A stretch of DNA of 64,000 bases from Acidobacteriaceae bacterium (GTDB lineage Bacteria > Acidobacteriota > Terriglobia > Bryobacterales > Bryobacteraceae), in assembly GCA_019233755.1 (NCBI GenBank), contig JAFAMD010000006.1, positions 100,043 to 164,042 of the forward strand, written 5' to 3'. Position numbers and translations under genes: made by a program. Shown here one piece after another: positions 41,913 to 51,227 of this stretch. Position 1 is the stretch's first letter. Each line of letters begins with the position of its first letter. The notes beneath the pieces were generated by a model. It was given only the letters and a program-made list of their open reading frames with translations, had not been told where the DNA came from and ran no database searches.

Positions 41913-43277
41913 TCAGCAATCCTTCACGTTCACCGCCAGACCGGCGAGGGCGGTCTCTTTATAGCGCGACTGCATATCTAAGCCGGTCTGGTACATAGTT
42001 CTGATCACCTGATCGAGCGAAACCTTATGTTCACCCGATTCCTGCATAGCCATGCGGCACGCGTTGATCGCTTTGACCGCACCGATGGCATTACGCTCAA
42101 TGCAAGGTATCTGGACGAGGCCGCCGATGGGGTCGCAGGTCATGCCGAGGTGATGCTCCATGCCAATTTCGGCCGCGTGTTCAATGGCTTCATTGGACGC
42201 ACCGAGCGCGCCGGCAAGCCCTGCTGCCGCCATGGAACATGCGACGCCGACCTCGCCCTGGCAGCCGACCTCGGCGCCTGAGATGGAAGCATTTTCTTTG
42301 TAGAGGATTCCGATAGCGCCGGCCGTCAGCAGATATTGGAGCAAGCCCTCATCCGATGCTTCTGGCGAGAATTGGCGATAGTAGCGGCCGACGGCAGGTA
42401 TCAATCCTGCAGCACCATTGGTGGGGGCAGTCACAACACGCCCGCCGGCAGCATTCTCTTCATTGACGGCCATTGCGAAGACGTTGACCCAATCCATCGC
42501 GCGCAGCGGATCGCTGCCGCGTTCGGCCTGAATCTTTGCGAGGAGCCTCGGCGCCCGCCGCCGGACCTTCAACCCGCCCGGAAGAATCCCTTCCGTGTGG
42601 AGGCCTCGCTCGATGCAGGCATCCATCACCGACCAGATTTGGAAGATACGTTCGCGAACTTCCGCTGCCGGACGGAGGGCGGCCTCATTTTCGAAGATCA
42701 GCTTCCAGACAGGCAACCGCTTCGCCCCAGCCTGCTGCAGCAACTCCGCGCCGTTCGAAAACGGATGCGGCACAGGCAAGGATGCGACCTTTTCCGGCGC
42801 CGATTCCCCTTCCTTCACAATGAAGCCGCCACCGATGGAGTAGTAGACGTCGCCGGCCAGCGGTTTACCTTGAGCGTCGAAGGCGGAAAAACGCATACCG
42901 TTCGGATGCCCGGGCAGAACCTGATCGTAATGAAAGAGCAGGTCGCGGTCGAATTCAAAAGAGACGGTTTGCCGCCCGCACAGTGAGAGAACCTTATCTT
43001 CACGGATATGCCGAACCATCTGGTCGACCCGTGACGGATCCACACGCTCCGGCGTCTCTCCGGAGAGCCCGAGCAGCACCGCACGATCGGTGCCGTGACC
43101 GATGCCTGTCAAGGCCAGCGATCCGTAGAGATCAGCTTGGGCACGCGCAACGTTTGAGAGAATGCCCCGCTCCCGCAGCTCTTCCGCAAAGCGCAGCGCA
43201 GCGCGCATCGGCCCTACCGTATGGGAACTGGAGGGGCCGATGCCGATTTTGAATAGGTCAAAGATGCTGGTTTTCAC
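41913..43277 (-). CDS. sdaA: L-serine ammonia-lyase, iron-sulphur type
   Basis: Converts serine to pyruvate and ammonia using a [4Fe-4S] cluster. 454 aa, single-chain form: [20 protein letters not shown] at the N-terminus; cluster Cys candidates in [14 protein letters not shown] and [14 protein letters not shown]. It starts with GTG at 43277 and AGGA about 10 bases upstream. Its place between tdh and kbl suggests threonine to glycine to serine to pyruvate flow, though the serine hydroxymethyltransferase is not here. Confidence 0.97.
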   Translation of the reverse strand: MKTSIFDLFKIGIGPSSSHTVGPMRAALRFAEELRERGILSNVARAQADLYGSLALTGIGHGTDRAVLLGLSGETPERVDPSRVDQMVRHIREDKVLSLCGRQTVSFEFDRDLLFHYDQVLPGHPNGMRFSAFDAQGKPLAGDVYYSIGGGFIVKEGESAPEKVASLPVPHPFSNGAELLQQAGAKRLPVWKLIFENEAALRPAAEVRERIFQIWSVMDACIERGLHTEGILPGGLKVRRRAPRLLAKIQAERGSDPLRAMDWVNVFAMAVNEENAAGGRVVTAPTNGAAGLIPAVGRYYRQFSPEASDEGLLQYLLTAGAIGILYKENASISGAEVGCQGEVGVACSMAAAGLAGALGASNEAIEHAAEIGMEHHLGMTCDPIGGLVQIPCIERNAIGAVKAINACRMAMQESGEHKVSLDQVIRTMYQTGLDMQSRYKETALAGLAVNVKDC

Positions 43278-43331
43278 GCAGCGAATCCTAATAATGGTCT
43301 GGGGTGGAAGCGGGCGGATCCGGGAACCGGG

Positions 43332-44366
43332 CTACGAAACATTCGTCCAATCAAGGATCACCTTGCCCGAATTGCCGGAGCGCATCACCTCGAACCCTTT
43401 CTCGAAATCGCGGTAAGAGTAACGATGCGTGATTACGGGGGTGATGTCGAGGCCGGATTCCAGCATAACCGTCATCTTGTACCAGGTCTCATACATCTCG
43501 CGCCCGTAAATGCCCTTGATGGTGAGCATATTGAAAATGACTTCGCGCCAATTGATGGACATCTCTTTGGCGGGAATGCCCAGCATCGCAATTTTCGCAC
43601 CGTGGCTCATGTTCGCGAGCATCTCGCGGAACGCGGCCGGGCTGCCGGACATCTCCAACCCTACGTCGAACCCTTCCTGCATGCCGAGCTGACGCTGGAC
43701 TTCGCTGACGGGTGTCTCGCGCGGATCCACCGCGAGCGTCGCGCCCATCTTGCGGGCCAGTTCCAGCCGGTACGGATTCAGATCCGTTACGACGACATAC
43801 CTGGCGCCGGCATGCCGGACCACAGGAATGGCCATCAGGCCGATAGGGCCAGCGCCGGTGATCAGAACATCTTCACCCAGCACAGGGAACGAGAGCGCGG
43901 TGTGTACGGCATTGCCGAACGGGTCAAAGATGGCGGCAACTTCGCGGTTGATCTTAGCCTCATGCCGCCATATGTTGCTCATGGGGAGCGCAATATATTC
44001 CGCGAACGCACCGGGCCGGTTCACGCCTACGCCCTGCGTGTGAGCGCAGAGGTGACGGCGTCCGGCCAGGCAGTTTCGGCAGCGGCCGCAGACAACGTGA
44101 CCTTCTCCACTAACGATTTGGCCTGGGCCAAAATCGTTCACGTTCGAACCGACGTCGACGATTTCACCGACAAATTCGTGGCCTATCGGCATCGGCACCG
44201 GAATGGTCGCCTGCGCCCATTCGTCCCATTCGTAAATATGCAGGTCGGTCCCGCAGATGCCGGTTTGCGTGACACGGATCAGAACATCATTGATTCCGAT
44301 CTCCGGTTCCGGAACATCTTCCAGGGACAGGCCCCGTGCGCGTTGACTTTTGACGAGCGCCTTCAC
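43332..44366 (-). CDS. tdh: L-threonine 3-dehydrogenase
   Basis: NAD-dependent zinc enzyme oxidising threonine to 2-amino-3-ketobutyrate. 344 aa: catalytic zinc site in [17 protein letters not shown] and [14 protein letters not shown], structural zinc Cys in [15 protein letters not shown], nucleotide-binding [18 protein letters not shown]. The start is GTG 44366. First gene of a tdh-sdaA-kbl run; it diverges from the glucose dehydrogenase gene. Confidence 0.96.
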   Translation of the reverse strand: MKALVKSQRARGLSLEDVPEPEIGINDVLIRVTQTGICGTDLHIYEWDEWAQATIPVPMPIGHEFVGEIVDVGSNVNDFGPGQIVSGEGHVVCGRCRNCLAGRRHLCAHTQGVGVNRPGAFAEYIALPMSNIWRHEAKINREVAAIFDPFGNAVHTALSFPVLGEDVLITGAGPIGLMAIPVVRHAGARYVVVTDLNPYRLELARKMGATLAVDPRETPVSEVQRQLGMQEGFDVGLEMSGSPAAFREMLANMSHGAKIAMLGIPAKEMSINWREVIFNMLTIKGIYGREMYETWYKMTVMLESGLDITPVITHRYSYRDFEKGFEVMRSGNSGKVILDWTNVS

Positions 44367-44486
44367 GCGCGGGCCCCTTCTTTCTTGTTTTTTGTCATGA
44401 TTCCTTCGAAACTGGCGAAACCAGCGAGCGAGGCATGTCTCGCCCCTACAATGGTAATCCGCGAGGTCGGATCGTATTACTCTGAA

Positions 44487-44515
44487 ACAGTCCGATTACT
44501 TTGTAGACAGTCCGA
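44487..44515. promoter_or_regulatory. Direct repeat ACAGTCCGA upstream of the glucose dehydrogenase gene
   Basis: ACAGTCCGA occurs at 44487-44495 and 44507-44515, exactly 20 bp apart, about two helical turns. The second copy ends 11 bases before the ATG at 44527. No ribosome binding site is visible there. This looks like a regulator site in the divergent tdh/gdh region. Confidence 0.45.
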
Positions 44516-44526
44516 GTCACAATCAC

Positions 44527-45573
44527 ATGAAAGCGATCACGATCATCCCCGGCACGCCGAATTCGGCGAAAGTGCAAGAGGTGCCTGAGCCCGACGCAAG
44601 CGATGGCAGTATTCTCGTTCGCGCTCTGGAGTTGGGAATCTGCGGAACAGATTTCGAATTAATTTCGGCCGAGTACGGATGGCCGCCGAAGGGCAGCAAT
44701 TACCTGATACTCGGCCACGAATCTCTCGGCCGCGTGGAGGAAGCTCCCGCTGCCAGCGGATTTCATAAAGGCGACCTGGTAGTGGGAATCGTTCGCCACC
44801 CCGATCCCGTTCCCTGCCTGGCGTGTGCGGTAGGCGAATGGGACATGTGCCGGAACGGACAATACACCGAGCGCGGAATCAAGGAGCGCAACGGGTTCGG
44901 GGCCGAGTACTGGAGAACGGAGCCGGCCTTTACGGTCAAGCTCGAGGCCTCTCTCCGCGAGATCGGAGTACTGATGGAGCCGACAACCATTCTTGCCAAG
45001 GCATGGGACCACATCAGGAAGATTGGCGAGCGCACCAAGTGGGAACCCCGCAATGTGCTGATCACCGGGGCGGGACCGATCGGGCTCATCGGGGCGATGA
45101 TGGCGAAGCAGCGCGGGCTCGATGTGCACGTGCTGGACGTGGTGAAGGAAGGCCTCAAACCCGAGCTCGTTCGTGATCTTGGAGGCACGTATCATACAGG
45201 CCCGATTAAGAATATCGGCTTCCGTCCGGATATCATCATCGAGTGCACCGGCGTTTCCCCCGTGATTGCGGAAGCCATGGCTCATCTGGGCAATGACGGC
45301 ATCCTGTGCCTGGCCGGCGTTTCCTCGCACAACCAGCAGGAGACGCTTGACCTGGGCACTATCAATCGCATGCTGGTACTCGAAAACAGCGTGATTTTCG
45401 GCAGCGTGAACGCGAACCGGCATCACTATCAAATGGCCGAAGAAGCGCTGTTGAAGGCCGACCGCAAGTGGGTCTCCCGGCTGATCTCGAGGCGCGTCCC
45501 GGTGGATCACTTCGAAGATGCTCTAAAGCGCAGGCCAGATGACATTAAAGTAGTCATCGAATTCGCGGCATAA
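44527..45573 (+). CDS. gdh: Glucose 1-dehydrogenase, zinc-dependent MDR type
   Basis: 348 aa. Resembles the glucose/galactose dehydrogenase subgroup of medium-chain dehydrogenases: GICGTDFELISAEYGWPP, LILGHESLGRVEE, structural-zinc-like [48 protein letters not shown]. It would make gluconolactone for a non- or semi-phosphorylative Entner-Doudoroff route. A KDG-kinase-like gene and gnd lie 11-12 kb downstream. GH15 follows on the same strand 62 bp later. Confidence 0.87.
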   Translation: MKAITIIPGTPNSAKVQEVPEPDASDGSILVRALELGICGTDFELISAEYGWPPKGSNYLILGHESLGRVEEAPAASGFHKGDLVVGIVRHPDPVPCLACAVGEWDMCRNGQYTERGIKERNGFGAEYWRTEPAFTVKLEASLREIGVLMEPTTILAKAWDHIRKIGERTKWEPRNVLITGAGPIGLIGAMMAKQRGLDVHVLDVVKEGLKPELVRDLGGTYHTGPIKNIGFRPDIIIECTGVSPVIAEAMAHLGNDGILCLAGVSSHNQQETLDLGTINRMLVLENSVIFGSVNANRHHYQMAEEALLKADRKWVSRLISRRVPVDHFEDALKRRPDDIKVVIEFAA

Positions 45574-45635
45574 CTTAATCGGCACATTCGCGTCATTTAG
45601 CATCTAACGAGCTGGAGGCTCGATCGGACCGCGAA

Positions 45636-47438
45636 ATGACGCTTCTTATAGAAGACTACGCACTCATTGGCAATAATGCGACCGCCGCGCTGGTGGGCCG
45701 CAACGGGTCTATCGACTGGCTCGGTTTCCCGCGGTTCGATTCATCGGCCTGCTTTGCGGCTCTGCTCGGATCGAAGCGGAATGGACATTGGTCTCTTGGC
45801 CCGCAACATGAGCACCCGCAGGTCACCCGGCGTTACCGGGATGGCACGCTGGTGCTTGAAACGGAGTTTTCCACGCCGGAGGGCGCGGTGGTTCTCATCG
45901 ACTGCATGGACCGCCAGGGAGAACACCAGAATATTCATCGGCTTGTTCGCGGCCTGCGCGGCCGCGTGCCGATGGAGATGGAGCTGGTAATCCGGTTCAA
46001 CTATGGCTTGGACACGCCCTGGGTCAACCGGCTGCCCGACGGACGCATGCAAGCTGTGGCGGGCCCCGACCGGTTAACCCTCGCCACGCCTGTTGAGACC
46101 TACGGCGAAGATCTGACAACGCGCGCCAAGTTCGAAATCGACGCATTGCAGGAGATTCCCTTTCTGCTTACCTGGTCTGCGTCGCACGGAGCCGAACCAC
46201 AGAAGGCGGATGTCGCAGCATCTATTGAAAAGGTGACAGCGGCCTGGCAGAAGTGGTCAAGGACGCATACCCCGCACGAACCGTACGCCGAGGCGGTGCT
46301 GCGGTCAATCATCACCTTAAAAGCGTTGACATATCACAGAACGGGCGGCATTGTCGCCGCTGCAACCACGTCTTTGCCCGAAGAGGTTGGCGGCGTTCGC
46401 AACTGGGATTACCGCTTCTGCTGGCTGCGCGATTCCACGCTTGCGCTGTACGCATTAATCGAGGCCGGATTCACGCAAGAAGCGAAGGAATGGCGCGACT
46501 GGCTGGTGCGCGCGGTTGCCGGCAATCCGGAGCGGATGCAGATTATGTACGGCGTCGCGGGGGAACGCCGCCTTAATGAATTCGAATTACCTCATCTCGG
46601 CGGGTATGGGGGATCGAAGCCGGTGCGCATCGGGAATGCGGCCTCCGAGCAGTTGCAGCTCGATATCTACGGGGAATTGCTCGACACGTCCTATCAGGCA
46701 AGGTGCAAGGGCCTAGGAGCCTCAGACGCAGGATGGGGGCTGGTGAGAGCGCTGGTAAGCCACCTCGAGAAAATCTGGTCTGAGCCAGATGATGGGATCT
46801 GGGAGGTCCGCGGCGGCCGTAAGCATTTCGTGTTCTCAAAAGTAATGGCATGGGTGGCTTTTGATCGGGCCGTCCGCACGATCGAGATGTTTGGCGAAAA
46901 AGGCCCGGTAGAGCGATGGCGGAAGGTGCGGGCCGAGATCCATGACGAGGTCTGCCGCTTGGGCTACAGCCAGCAGGTAAATTCCTTCGTTCAGTACTTC
47001 GGCTCAAAGGAGTTGGACGCCTCCGTTTTGATGATGCCGCTGGTCGGCTTTCTTCCTGCGGAAGACCAGCGCATCAAAAACACCGTTGCGGCCATTGAGA
47101 AACATCTGATGCACGACGGCCTGGTGGCGCGCTACAACCCTGCCAGTTCAGTGGATGGTTTGACGGGCGGGGAGGGCGTTTTCCTGGCATGCAGTTTCTG
47201 GCTGGCGGATAACTACCACTTACAAGGACGGCACGATGAAGCGCGTCAACTGTTTGAACGCCTGCTGGCACTGCGCAACGACGTGGGCCTACTGTCAGAA
47301 GAGTACGACCCGAGGGAGCGGCGCATGCTGGGCAACTTTCCGCAGGCCTTCTCGCACCTGGCGCTGATCAACACGGCCCATAACTTGACCGCACCGCAAG
47401 AAAGCAAGCCGGCTCATCATCGCAGCCGTCGAGCATAG
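45636..47438 (+). CDS. Glycoside hydrolase family 15 protein (glucoamylase/trehalase-like)
   Basis: 600 aa with no signal peptide, so cytoplasmic. It starts MTLLIEDYALIGNNATAALV, the family's typical start, then GSIDWLGFPRFDSSACFAAL and an (alpha/alpha)6 catalytic domain (GGVRNWDYRFCWLRDSTLAL, LGASDAGWGLVRAL, SEEYDPRERRMLGNFPQAFS). Members hydrolyse trehalose or alpha-glucans to glucose. Pairing with glucose dehydrogenase makes glucose release followed by oxidation plausible. Confidence 0.93.
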   Translation: MTLLIEDYALIGNNATAALVGRNGSIDWLGFPRFDSSACFAALLGSKRNGHWSLGPQHEHPQVTRRYRDGTLVLETEFSTPEGAVVLIDCMDRQGEHQNIHRLVRGLRGRVPMEMELVIRFNYGLDTPWVNRLPDGRMQAVAGPDRLTLATPVETYGEDLTTRAKFEIDALQEIPFLLTWSASHGAEPQKADVAASIEKVTAAWQKWSRTHTPHEPYAEAVLRSIITLKALTYHRTGGIVAAATTSLPEEVGGVRNWDYRFCWLRDSTLALYALIEAGFTQEAKEWRDWLVRAVAGNPERMQIMYGVAGERRLNEFELPHLGGYGGSKPVRIGNAASEQLQLDIYGELLDTSYQARCKGLGASDAGWGLVRALVSHLEKIWSEPDDGIWEVRGGRKHFVFSKVMAWVAFDRAVRTIEMFGEKGPVERWRKVRAEIHDEVCRLGYSQQVNSFVQYFGSKELDASVLMMPLVGFLPAEDQRIKNTVAAIEKHLMHDGLVARYNPASSVDGLTGGEGVFLACSFWLADNYHLQGRHDEARQLFERLLALRNDVGLLSEEYDPRERRMLGNFPQAFSHLALINTAHNLTAPQESKPAHHRSRRA

Positions 47439-47455
47439 ACTGCGGCAGGAGGTCC

Positions 47456-47474
47456 GGCAGGCTGAATGCCTGCC
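47456..47474. terminator. Hairpin after the GH15 gene
   Basis: GGCAGG (47456-47461) and CCTGCC (47469-47474) form a 6-bp GC-rich stem 18 bp past the GH15 stop. No T-tract. The remaining 180 bases to the next gene hold a gene remnant and otherwise nothing I recognise. Confidence 0.4.
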
Positions 47475-47534
47475 CCACTGAGTTTGCAAGTCGCTGATTC
47501 TATGTAGCGGCGCTTTCGCCTGCGTGTCCCGATT

Positions 47535-47562
47535 GAGCATCCAATCGAGGCGGATTTCGCCT
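47535..47562 (-). pseudogene. Remnant of a BstA/DinB gene 3' end
   Basis: 26 of 28 bases match 48379-48406, the stretch of the downstream DinB gene that encodes GEIRLDWML. On the minus strand this copy also reads GEIRLDWML, but no family sequence continues on either side. It is a relic of a second DinB gene or a duplicated end. Confidence 0.5.
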
Positions 47563-47654
47563 GCACCTGTTTCTCGTACAATTTACCAAGTGATAATATG
47601 TCGGGCCTATGGCCGACACCTATTTCGTGGAATTTTCAGTAAGAGGTCAAGAAT

Positions 47655-48260
47655 GTGGAGCAACCCTTGTTTAGATGTGCGCTTGCCTCCTTGCTGATCT
47701 TAAGCGTACATCTTGTCGGCCGAACTCCACCAACTAGCTGCGGTGACGTGTTAGATAGTGATAAACCATCAGTTGCGCTCGCATATCTTCTTCAGGATCG
47801 CGAGTTTCTCAGCGATGACTGTATTGTCGACGCGATGCACATCGTAGCAAGACAAGGAGGATACGCCCCGGCAATTCCGACTTTGGTTAACTTTTTGGAT
47901 TTTGAGAGGCCTCACCCAGCCGGCATACCTCTTGTCATTCTTCAAGCAGGAGGACCGACGACTGATCGATATCCGGCGGCGGATGCATTAGCAACAACGG
48001 GAAAGGTTGCGATTCCACAGCTCAAGAAGGTCATCACAGAGGAAACCGAAACCAGCAAGGTAAAACGGATCAACGCTGCCAGGGTACTGTTCTTTGTCGC
48101 CGATAACAAGCCGGAGGCGATCAGGTTTATTGTTAATGCGGCCAAAGGTCTGCAAGATCAAGAAACTGCGGCTGCACTGACGAAGTTAGCAGGTCAGATG
48201 ATTTCGCACTGCCCTTCGAGAGACCAGGAAGAGTGTAAGAGCGTGATCACTAGTCCCTGA
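47655..48260 (+). CDS. Hypothetical protein with HEAT-like helical pattern
   Basis: 201 aa from GTG 47655, with AGAGG about 8 bases upstream. A hydrophobic N-terminus (FRCALASLLILSVHLVG) looks like a signal peptide. The rest is helical (GYAPAIPTLVNFLDF; ALATTGKVAIPQLKKVITEE; SKVKRINAARVLFFVADNKP), like a short HEAT-repeat scaffold. Codon use is visibly richer in A/T than flanking genes, and the gene is bracketed by a 28-bp near-repeat, so recent acquisition is possible. Confidence 0.65.
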   Translation: MEQPLFRCALASLLILSVHLVGRTPPTSCGDVLDSDKPSVALAYLLQDREFLSDDCIVDAMHIVARQGGYAPAIPTLVNFLDFERPHPAGIPLVILQAGGPTTDRYPAADALATTGKVAIPQLKKVITEETETSKVKRINAARVLFFVADNKPEAIRFIVNAAKGLQDQETAAALTKLAGQMISHCPSRDQEECKSVITSP

Positions 48261-48306
48261 AGGTTACACGGTCAGAGCTTCTGCCGCGGCCTTGCCAGAC
48301 GCCTTC

Positions 48307-48855
48307 CTACCAGCCTTCGCGCGAGCGCAGACCCGCGACGTGAGCGGTGTGATGGCGGCAGTGCCATGCGTATAGGCCGAGCATCCAGTCCAGGCGGATT
48401 TCGCCTAATTCCGGATGCTGAAGCGTGCGCGCAAAATCTTCATCTGTCATGTGCCTGAGCAAGATCGTCCAGCGGGCGTGCAGCCCTTGCAGCAGAGAAA
48501 GAGAAAGTTCCTGCGGTGCAGATCGGGCATCCGCAAGCTCCGCCCAGGCGGCCTCGTTGTACGCTTTGATCGACGGAGTTTCCTCCGTCAGAGCCAGCCG
48601 AAACCGCGTATAGCTGTTGAGGTGACTGTCCGCGAGATGATGCACCACCTGGCGGACGGTCCATCCGCCGGGGCGATATGGACTATCCAGGCGGGCTTCG
48701 CTCAAACCGGCGGTCAGCTCGCGGAGGTTCGCTGGCAAGCGTTCGATCTCGGCGATCCATGCCTCGCGAGTTTGCGAGTCGATGACCGCAGGCGCCTTGT
48801 AGCGGCCAACCGGATACCGCAGATTCTCATCCGTGTCTGGCGACAGATTATTCAT
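48307..48855 (-). CDS. BstA/YfiT-type DinB-family protein
   Basis: 182 aa. The four-helix DinB fold with three metal-binding His is visible: VRQVVHHLADSHLNSYTRFR and YAWHCRHHTAHV. It begins NLRYPVGRYKAPAVID, typical of YfiT/BstA, enzymes that in Firmicutes transfer bacillithiol; here the thiol partner is unknown. Diverges from the ECF sigma gene. Confidence 0.88.
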   Translation of the reverse strand: MNNLSPDTDENLRYPVGRYKAPAVIDSQTREAWIAEIERLPANLRELTAGLSEARLDSPYRPGGWTVRQVVHHLADSHLNSYTRFRLALTEETPSIKAYNEAAWAELADARSAPQELSLSLLQGLHARWTILLRHMTDEDFARTLQHPELGEIRLDWMLGLYAWHCRHHTAHVAGLRSREGW

Positions 48856-48949
48856 ACCTGCGAGGGTAGCAAGCAGAAAAAATCTTCGCCATCACCCGAA
48901 AAGCGGGTCCGCTCGCCTGTTCTATAGACACCTAGCATGCGAGACGGCA

Positions 48950-49009
48950 GGCCACAGAGGGGTTTTCCCCAACCCCAAGTGCAACTCCCCACAAAGCCCT
49001 TCTGTGGCC
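48950..49009. other. Inverted repeat in the divergent bstA/sigma region
   Basis: GGCCACAGA (48950-48958) and TCTGTGGCC (49001-49009) are perfect 9-bp arms. An inner GGGG TTTT CCCC hairpin sits at about 48959-48970. It lies 60 bp before the sigma-factor start. Could be a structured leader, operator or small RNA; I see no open frame. Confidence 0.5.
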
Positions 49010-49070
49010 CTCGCTGGTATGCGGCGAGCGAGCGGGCGCGCATGAATATTTGTACTCTGGGTTAGCGCGT

Positions 49071-49634
49071 ATGGAATCGGCGAAAACGCTCCGGTTTCCG
49101 CAGCCGGCCACCTGGGAAGTTGCATCTTTAACGGTGGAAGACGCCCACCAAGTTTTGCTGGAGCATTACGACCGCGAGCAGGTCCCGCTCCGGCGCTACC
49201 TGTCGTTCCTGGGAATGGATGTTGAGTCCGCTAGAGAAACGGTTCAGGAATCATTTCTGAAATTGCACGAGCATCTGCTCGCGGGCGGCGACCGCACGAA
49301 TCTGCGGGCCTGGCTCTACCGCGTAGCGCATAATCTGGCGCGCAATGCCCAGTCTTCCTTTCGTGCCAGCAGAACGGATTTGCTGGCGGATGTGAGCGTA
49401 GCCGGTGAGCCCGCCGCCGATGAGGCGTCGGCCGAGGATGAACTGCTGGAGAAGGAACGGATGACCCGGCTGCGCGATGCAATCAATCAACTGAGCCCGG
49501 CACAGAAAGAGTGCCTGGTACTCAGATCACAGGGTTTTAAGTACCGGGAGATTGCCGAGGTTCTGAGCCTTTCGGTATCAACGGTTGCCGAGAACGTGCA
49601 ACGCGGTCTTGACAAAGTAAAGGAACTGTTATGA
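49071..49634 (+). CDS. ECF-type RNA polymerase sigma factor
   Basis: 187 aa from ATG 49071. Region 2 (YLSFLGMDVESARETVQESF, LRAWLYRVAHNLARN) and region 4 (LSPAQKECLVLRSQGFKYRE, IAEVLSLSVSTVAENVQRGL) are clear. The following gene, overlapping by ATGA, encodes its likely zinc-finger anti-sigma factor. An N-terminal extension of about 30 residues precedes region 2. The signal it responds to is unknown. Confidence 0.92.
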   Translation: MESAKTLRFPQPATWEVASLTVEDAHQVLLEHYDREQVPLRRYLSFLGMDVESARETVQESFLKLHEHLLAGGDRTNLRAWLYRVAHNLARNAQSSFRASRTDLLADVSVAGEPAADEASAEDELLEKERMTRLRDAINQLSPAQKECLVLRSQGFKYREIAEVLSLSVSTVAENVQRGLDKVKELL

Positions 49635-50305
49635 AGCCGGACCATTTGGCCGATGAGCATCTCAGCCCGAGGCATCTGAGCAAGGCTGTTCTCATCCGGG
49701 CGATGGATAACGAGCTCTCCGGCGCGGAAGCCACGGCCGCGCGGGTGCATCTGGCGGTTTGCGACGAGTGCAGCCGGGCTTGTGAGGAGTGGCGGCATCT
49801 GTCGTATGAGATCGCGTCTATGGTCGCCAGTGTTCCGGCTGCACTTTCGGCAGCGGACGGCGAGCAGTTCATGCAACGGATGGAAGCGCGTGCAGCGGCG
49901 CGTCCGGCAGTTCATACCCACCGGCAGCAGAGTCCAACCGTTGTGCTGCGGCGATTCGGCTGGGGCGTGGCCATCGCTGCCACGCTGGCACTCGGCGTAA
50001 TGCTCGCGCCGCATGGTAAAGAAAAACTGGTTGCGCATGAGCCGGCCGCCGTTGCGATGCAAAGCGGCACAATTGAAGTCGACGGCGAGAGTTTCATTCC
50101 GCTGTCATATTCCAATCCGGATCTGCCGGTCAACACCTCGCGCGTCGTTCAAATGCGGGTTCCGGTATCTTCTCTCACAGAAGCCGGCATTGTTTTCGAA
50201 CCGATCTCAAACGGAAGCTCCACTGCGGACCGCACGGTCCTGGCGGATGTGCTCATAGGAACGGACGGCCAGCCGCTGGGCGTGCACATCCTGGGTTTGG
50301 AGTGA
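49631..50305 (+). CDS. Zinc-finger (zf-HC2) transmembrane anti-sigma factor
   Basis: 224 aa. The cytoplasmic N-terminus carries the anti-sigma zinc finger with H..C..C spacing (RVHLAVCDECSRACEEW), followed by one transmembrane helix (GWGVAIAATLALGVMLA) and an extracytoplasmic domain of about 90 aa. It should hold the ECF sigma factor at the membrane. Its start overlaps the sigma stop (ATGA), so both are made in step. Confidence 0.88.
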   Translation: MKPDHLADEHLSPRHLSKAVLIRAMDNELSGAEATAARVHLAVCDECSRACEEWRHLSYEIASMVASVPAALSAADGEQFMQRMEARAAARPAVHTHRQQSPTVVLRRFGWGVAIAATLALGVMLAPHGKEKLVAHEPAAVAMQSGTIEVDGESFIPLSYSNPDLPVNTSRVVQMRVPVSSLTEAGIVFEPISNGSSTADRTVLADVLIGTDGQPLGVHILGLE

Positions 50306-50349
50306 AGTACGTCGAGTTTTGTGGGGTGCGAAGCAGGAAAGAAAGGACA

Positions 50350-51162
50350 ATGAAACGAGTCAGTTTGATAACAGCAGCAGTTCTGTTTGTGAGTATCAGT
50401 GGTTACGCGCAAGCGCCGGGAGGGCCGCCGCACGGCGGGTTCGGGCCCCCTGGATTTGGGCCTGGCCGTCTCCCGGGGATGCATCCGGGCAAAGTGGTTA
50501 CGGGCGCGCCCTATAGTGGCAATTTCACGGACACGTCTTCTCAGACGCTGCCTGACAACAACAGCATCAACCGGTCTACCAAAGGAACAGCGGCCCGCGA
50601 TGGCCAGGGGCGAACGTACTTCACCGAGACAATTACGAACGGTCCGCTAGCTCAAAACGGACCGACGACCTTGACCTTCATCTTTGATCCGGTTGCCGGT
50701 TACAGCTACGTCTTGAACTCCAATACGAAGATAGCCAGCCGCCGAACCATTAAGGCCCACAACGAAGGTTCGGAGAGTGGGCCGCACGAGCATCCGGATG
50801 AGGCGAAGGATGCGCGCCCCGGAACCACCGTTACGGCCCTGAGCACCCCACCAATGAGCTGGGGCGTCAATGTTACCGGCAAACAGATCACGCACACGAT
50901 TCCGGCAGGCGCCATCGGCAACACTGCTCCGATCGTTTCCACCAGCCAGATTTGGTACGCGACAGATCTTCAAATCGTGGTTTACTCCGCGCATACTGAT
51001 CCGCGCATGGGCACTTCGACGTATTCGCTTTCGAATATCTCTACCGCTGAACCTGCCGCTTCGTTGTTCCAGGTTCCGGCCGGCTATACCGTGCAGGATG
51101 CGCCCGCTTTTGGCGGCGAGCACCGTCGTCCGCACGGTCCACCTCCGCCTCCGCAGGAATAG
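50350..51162 (+). CDS. Secreted Pro/Gly-rich protein of the sigma operon
   Basis: 270 aa from ATG 50350, with AAAGGA upstream; the longer frame from 50302 has no signal. A signal peptide (SLITAAVLFVSISGYAQ) is followed by a Gly/Pro-rich segment (GGPPHGGFGPPGFGPGRLPG), a beta-rich domain (TYFTETITNGPLAQ, TLTFIFDPVAGYSYVL) and a Pro-rich end. As third gene after sigma/anti-sigma it is a likely envelope target or sensor. No family recognised. Confidence 0.75.
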   Translation: MKRVSLITAAVLFVSISGYAQAPGGPPHGGFGPPGFGPGRLPGMHPGKVVTGAPYSGNFTDTSSQTLPDNNSINRSTKGTAARDGQGRTYFTETITNGPLAQNGPTTLTFIFDPVAGYSYVLNSNTKIASRRTIKAHNEGSESGPHEHPDEAKDARPGTTVTALSTPPMSWGVNVTGKQITHTIPAGAIGNTAPIVSTSQIWYATDLQIVVYSAHTDPRMGTSTYSLSNISTAEPAASLFQVPAGYTVQDAPAFGGEHRRPHGPPPPPQE

Positions 51163-51190
51163 TTTCCTGCTCTACACGCGTCTGTATAGT

Positions 51191-51227
51191 AAGATCCTCC
51201 TGACGATCGGTTCGGGAGGATCTTTTT
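51191..51227 (+). terminator. Terminator-like hairpin carrying the rhamnosidase ribosome binding site
   Basis: AAGATCCTCC (51191-51200) pairs with GGAGGATCTT (51215-51224), a 10-bp stem followed by TTT. It would end the sigma operon transcript. The right arm GGAGG is also the only good ribosome binding site for TTG 51226, so the stem would both stop transcription and hide the RBS. Confidence 0.8.

Noticed and set aside
43425-44588. Plus-strand frame of nearly 390 codons opposite tdh
   Set aside because: tdh has all its zinc and nucleotide motifs; this frame is a shadow and also runs into the gdh start.
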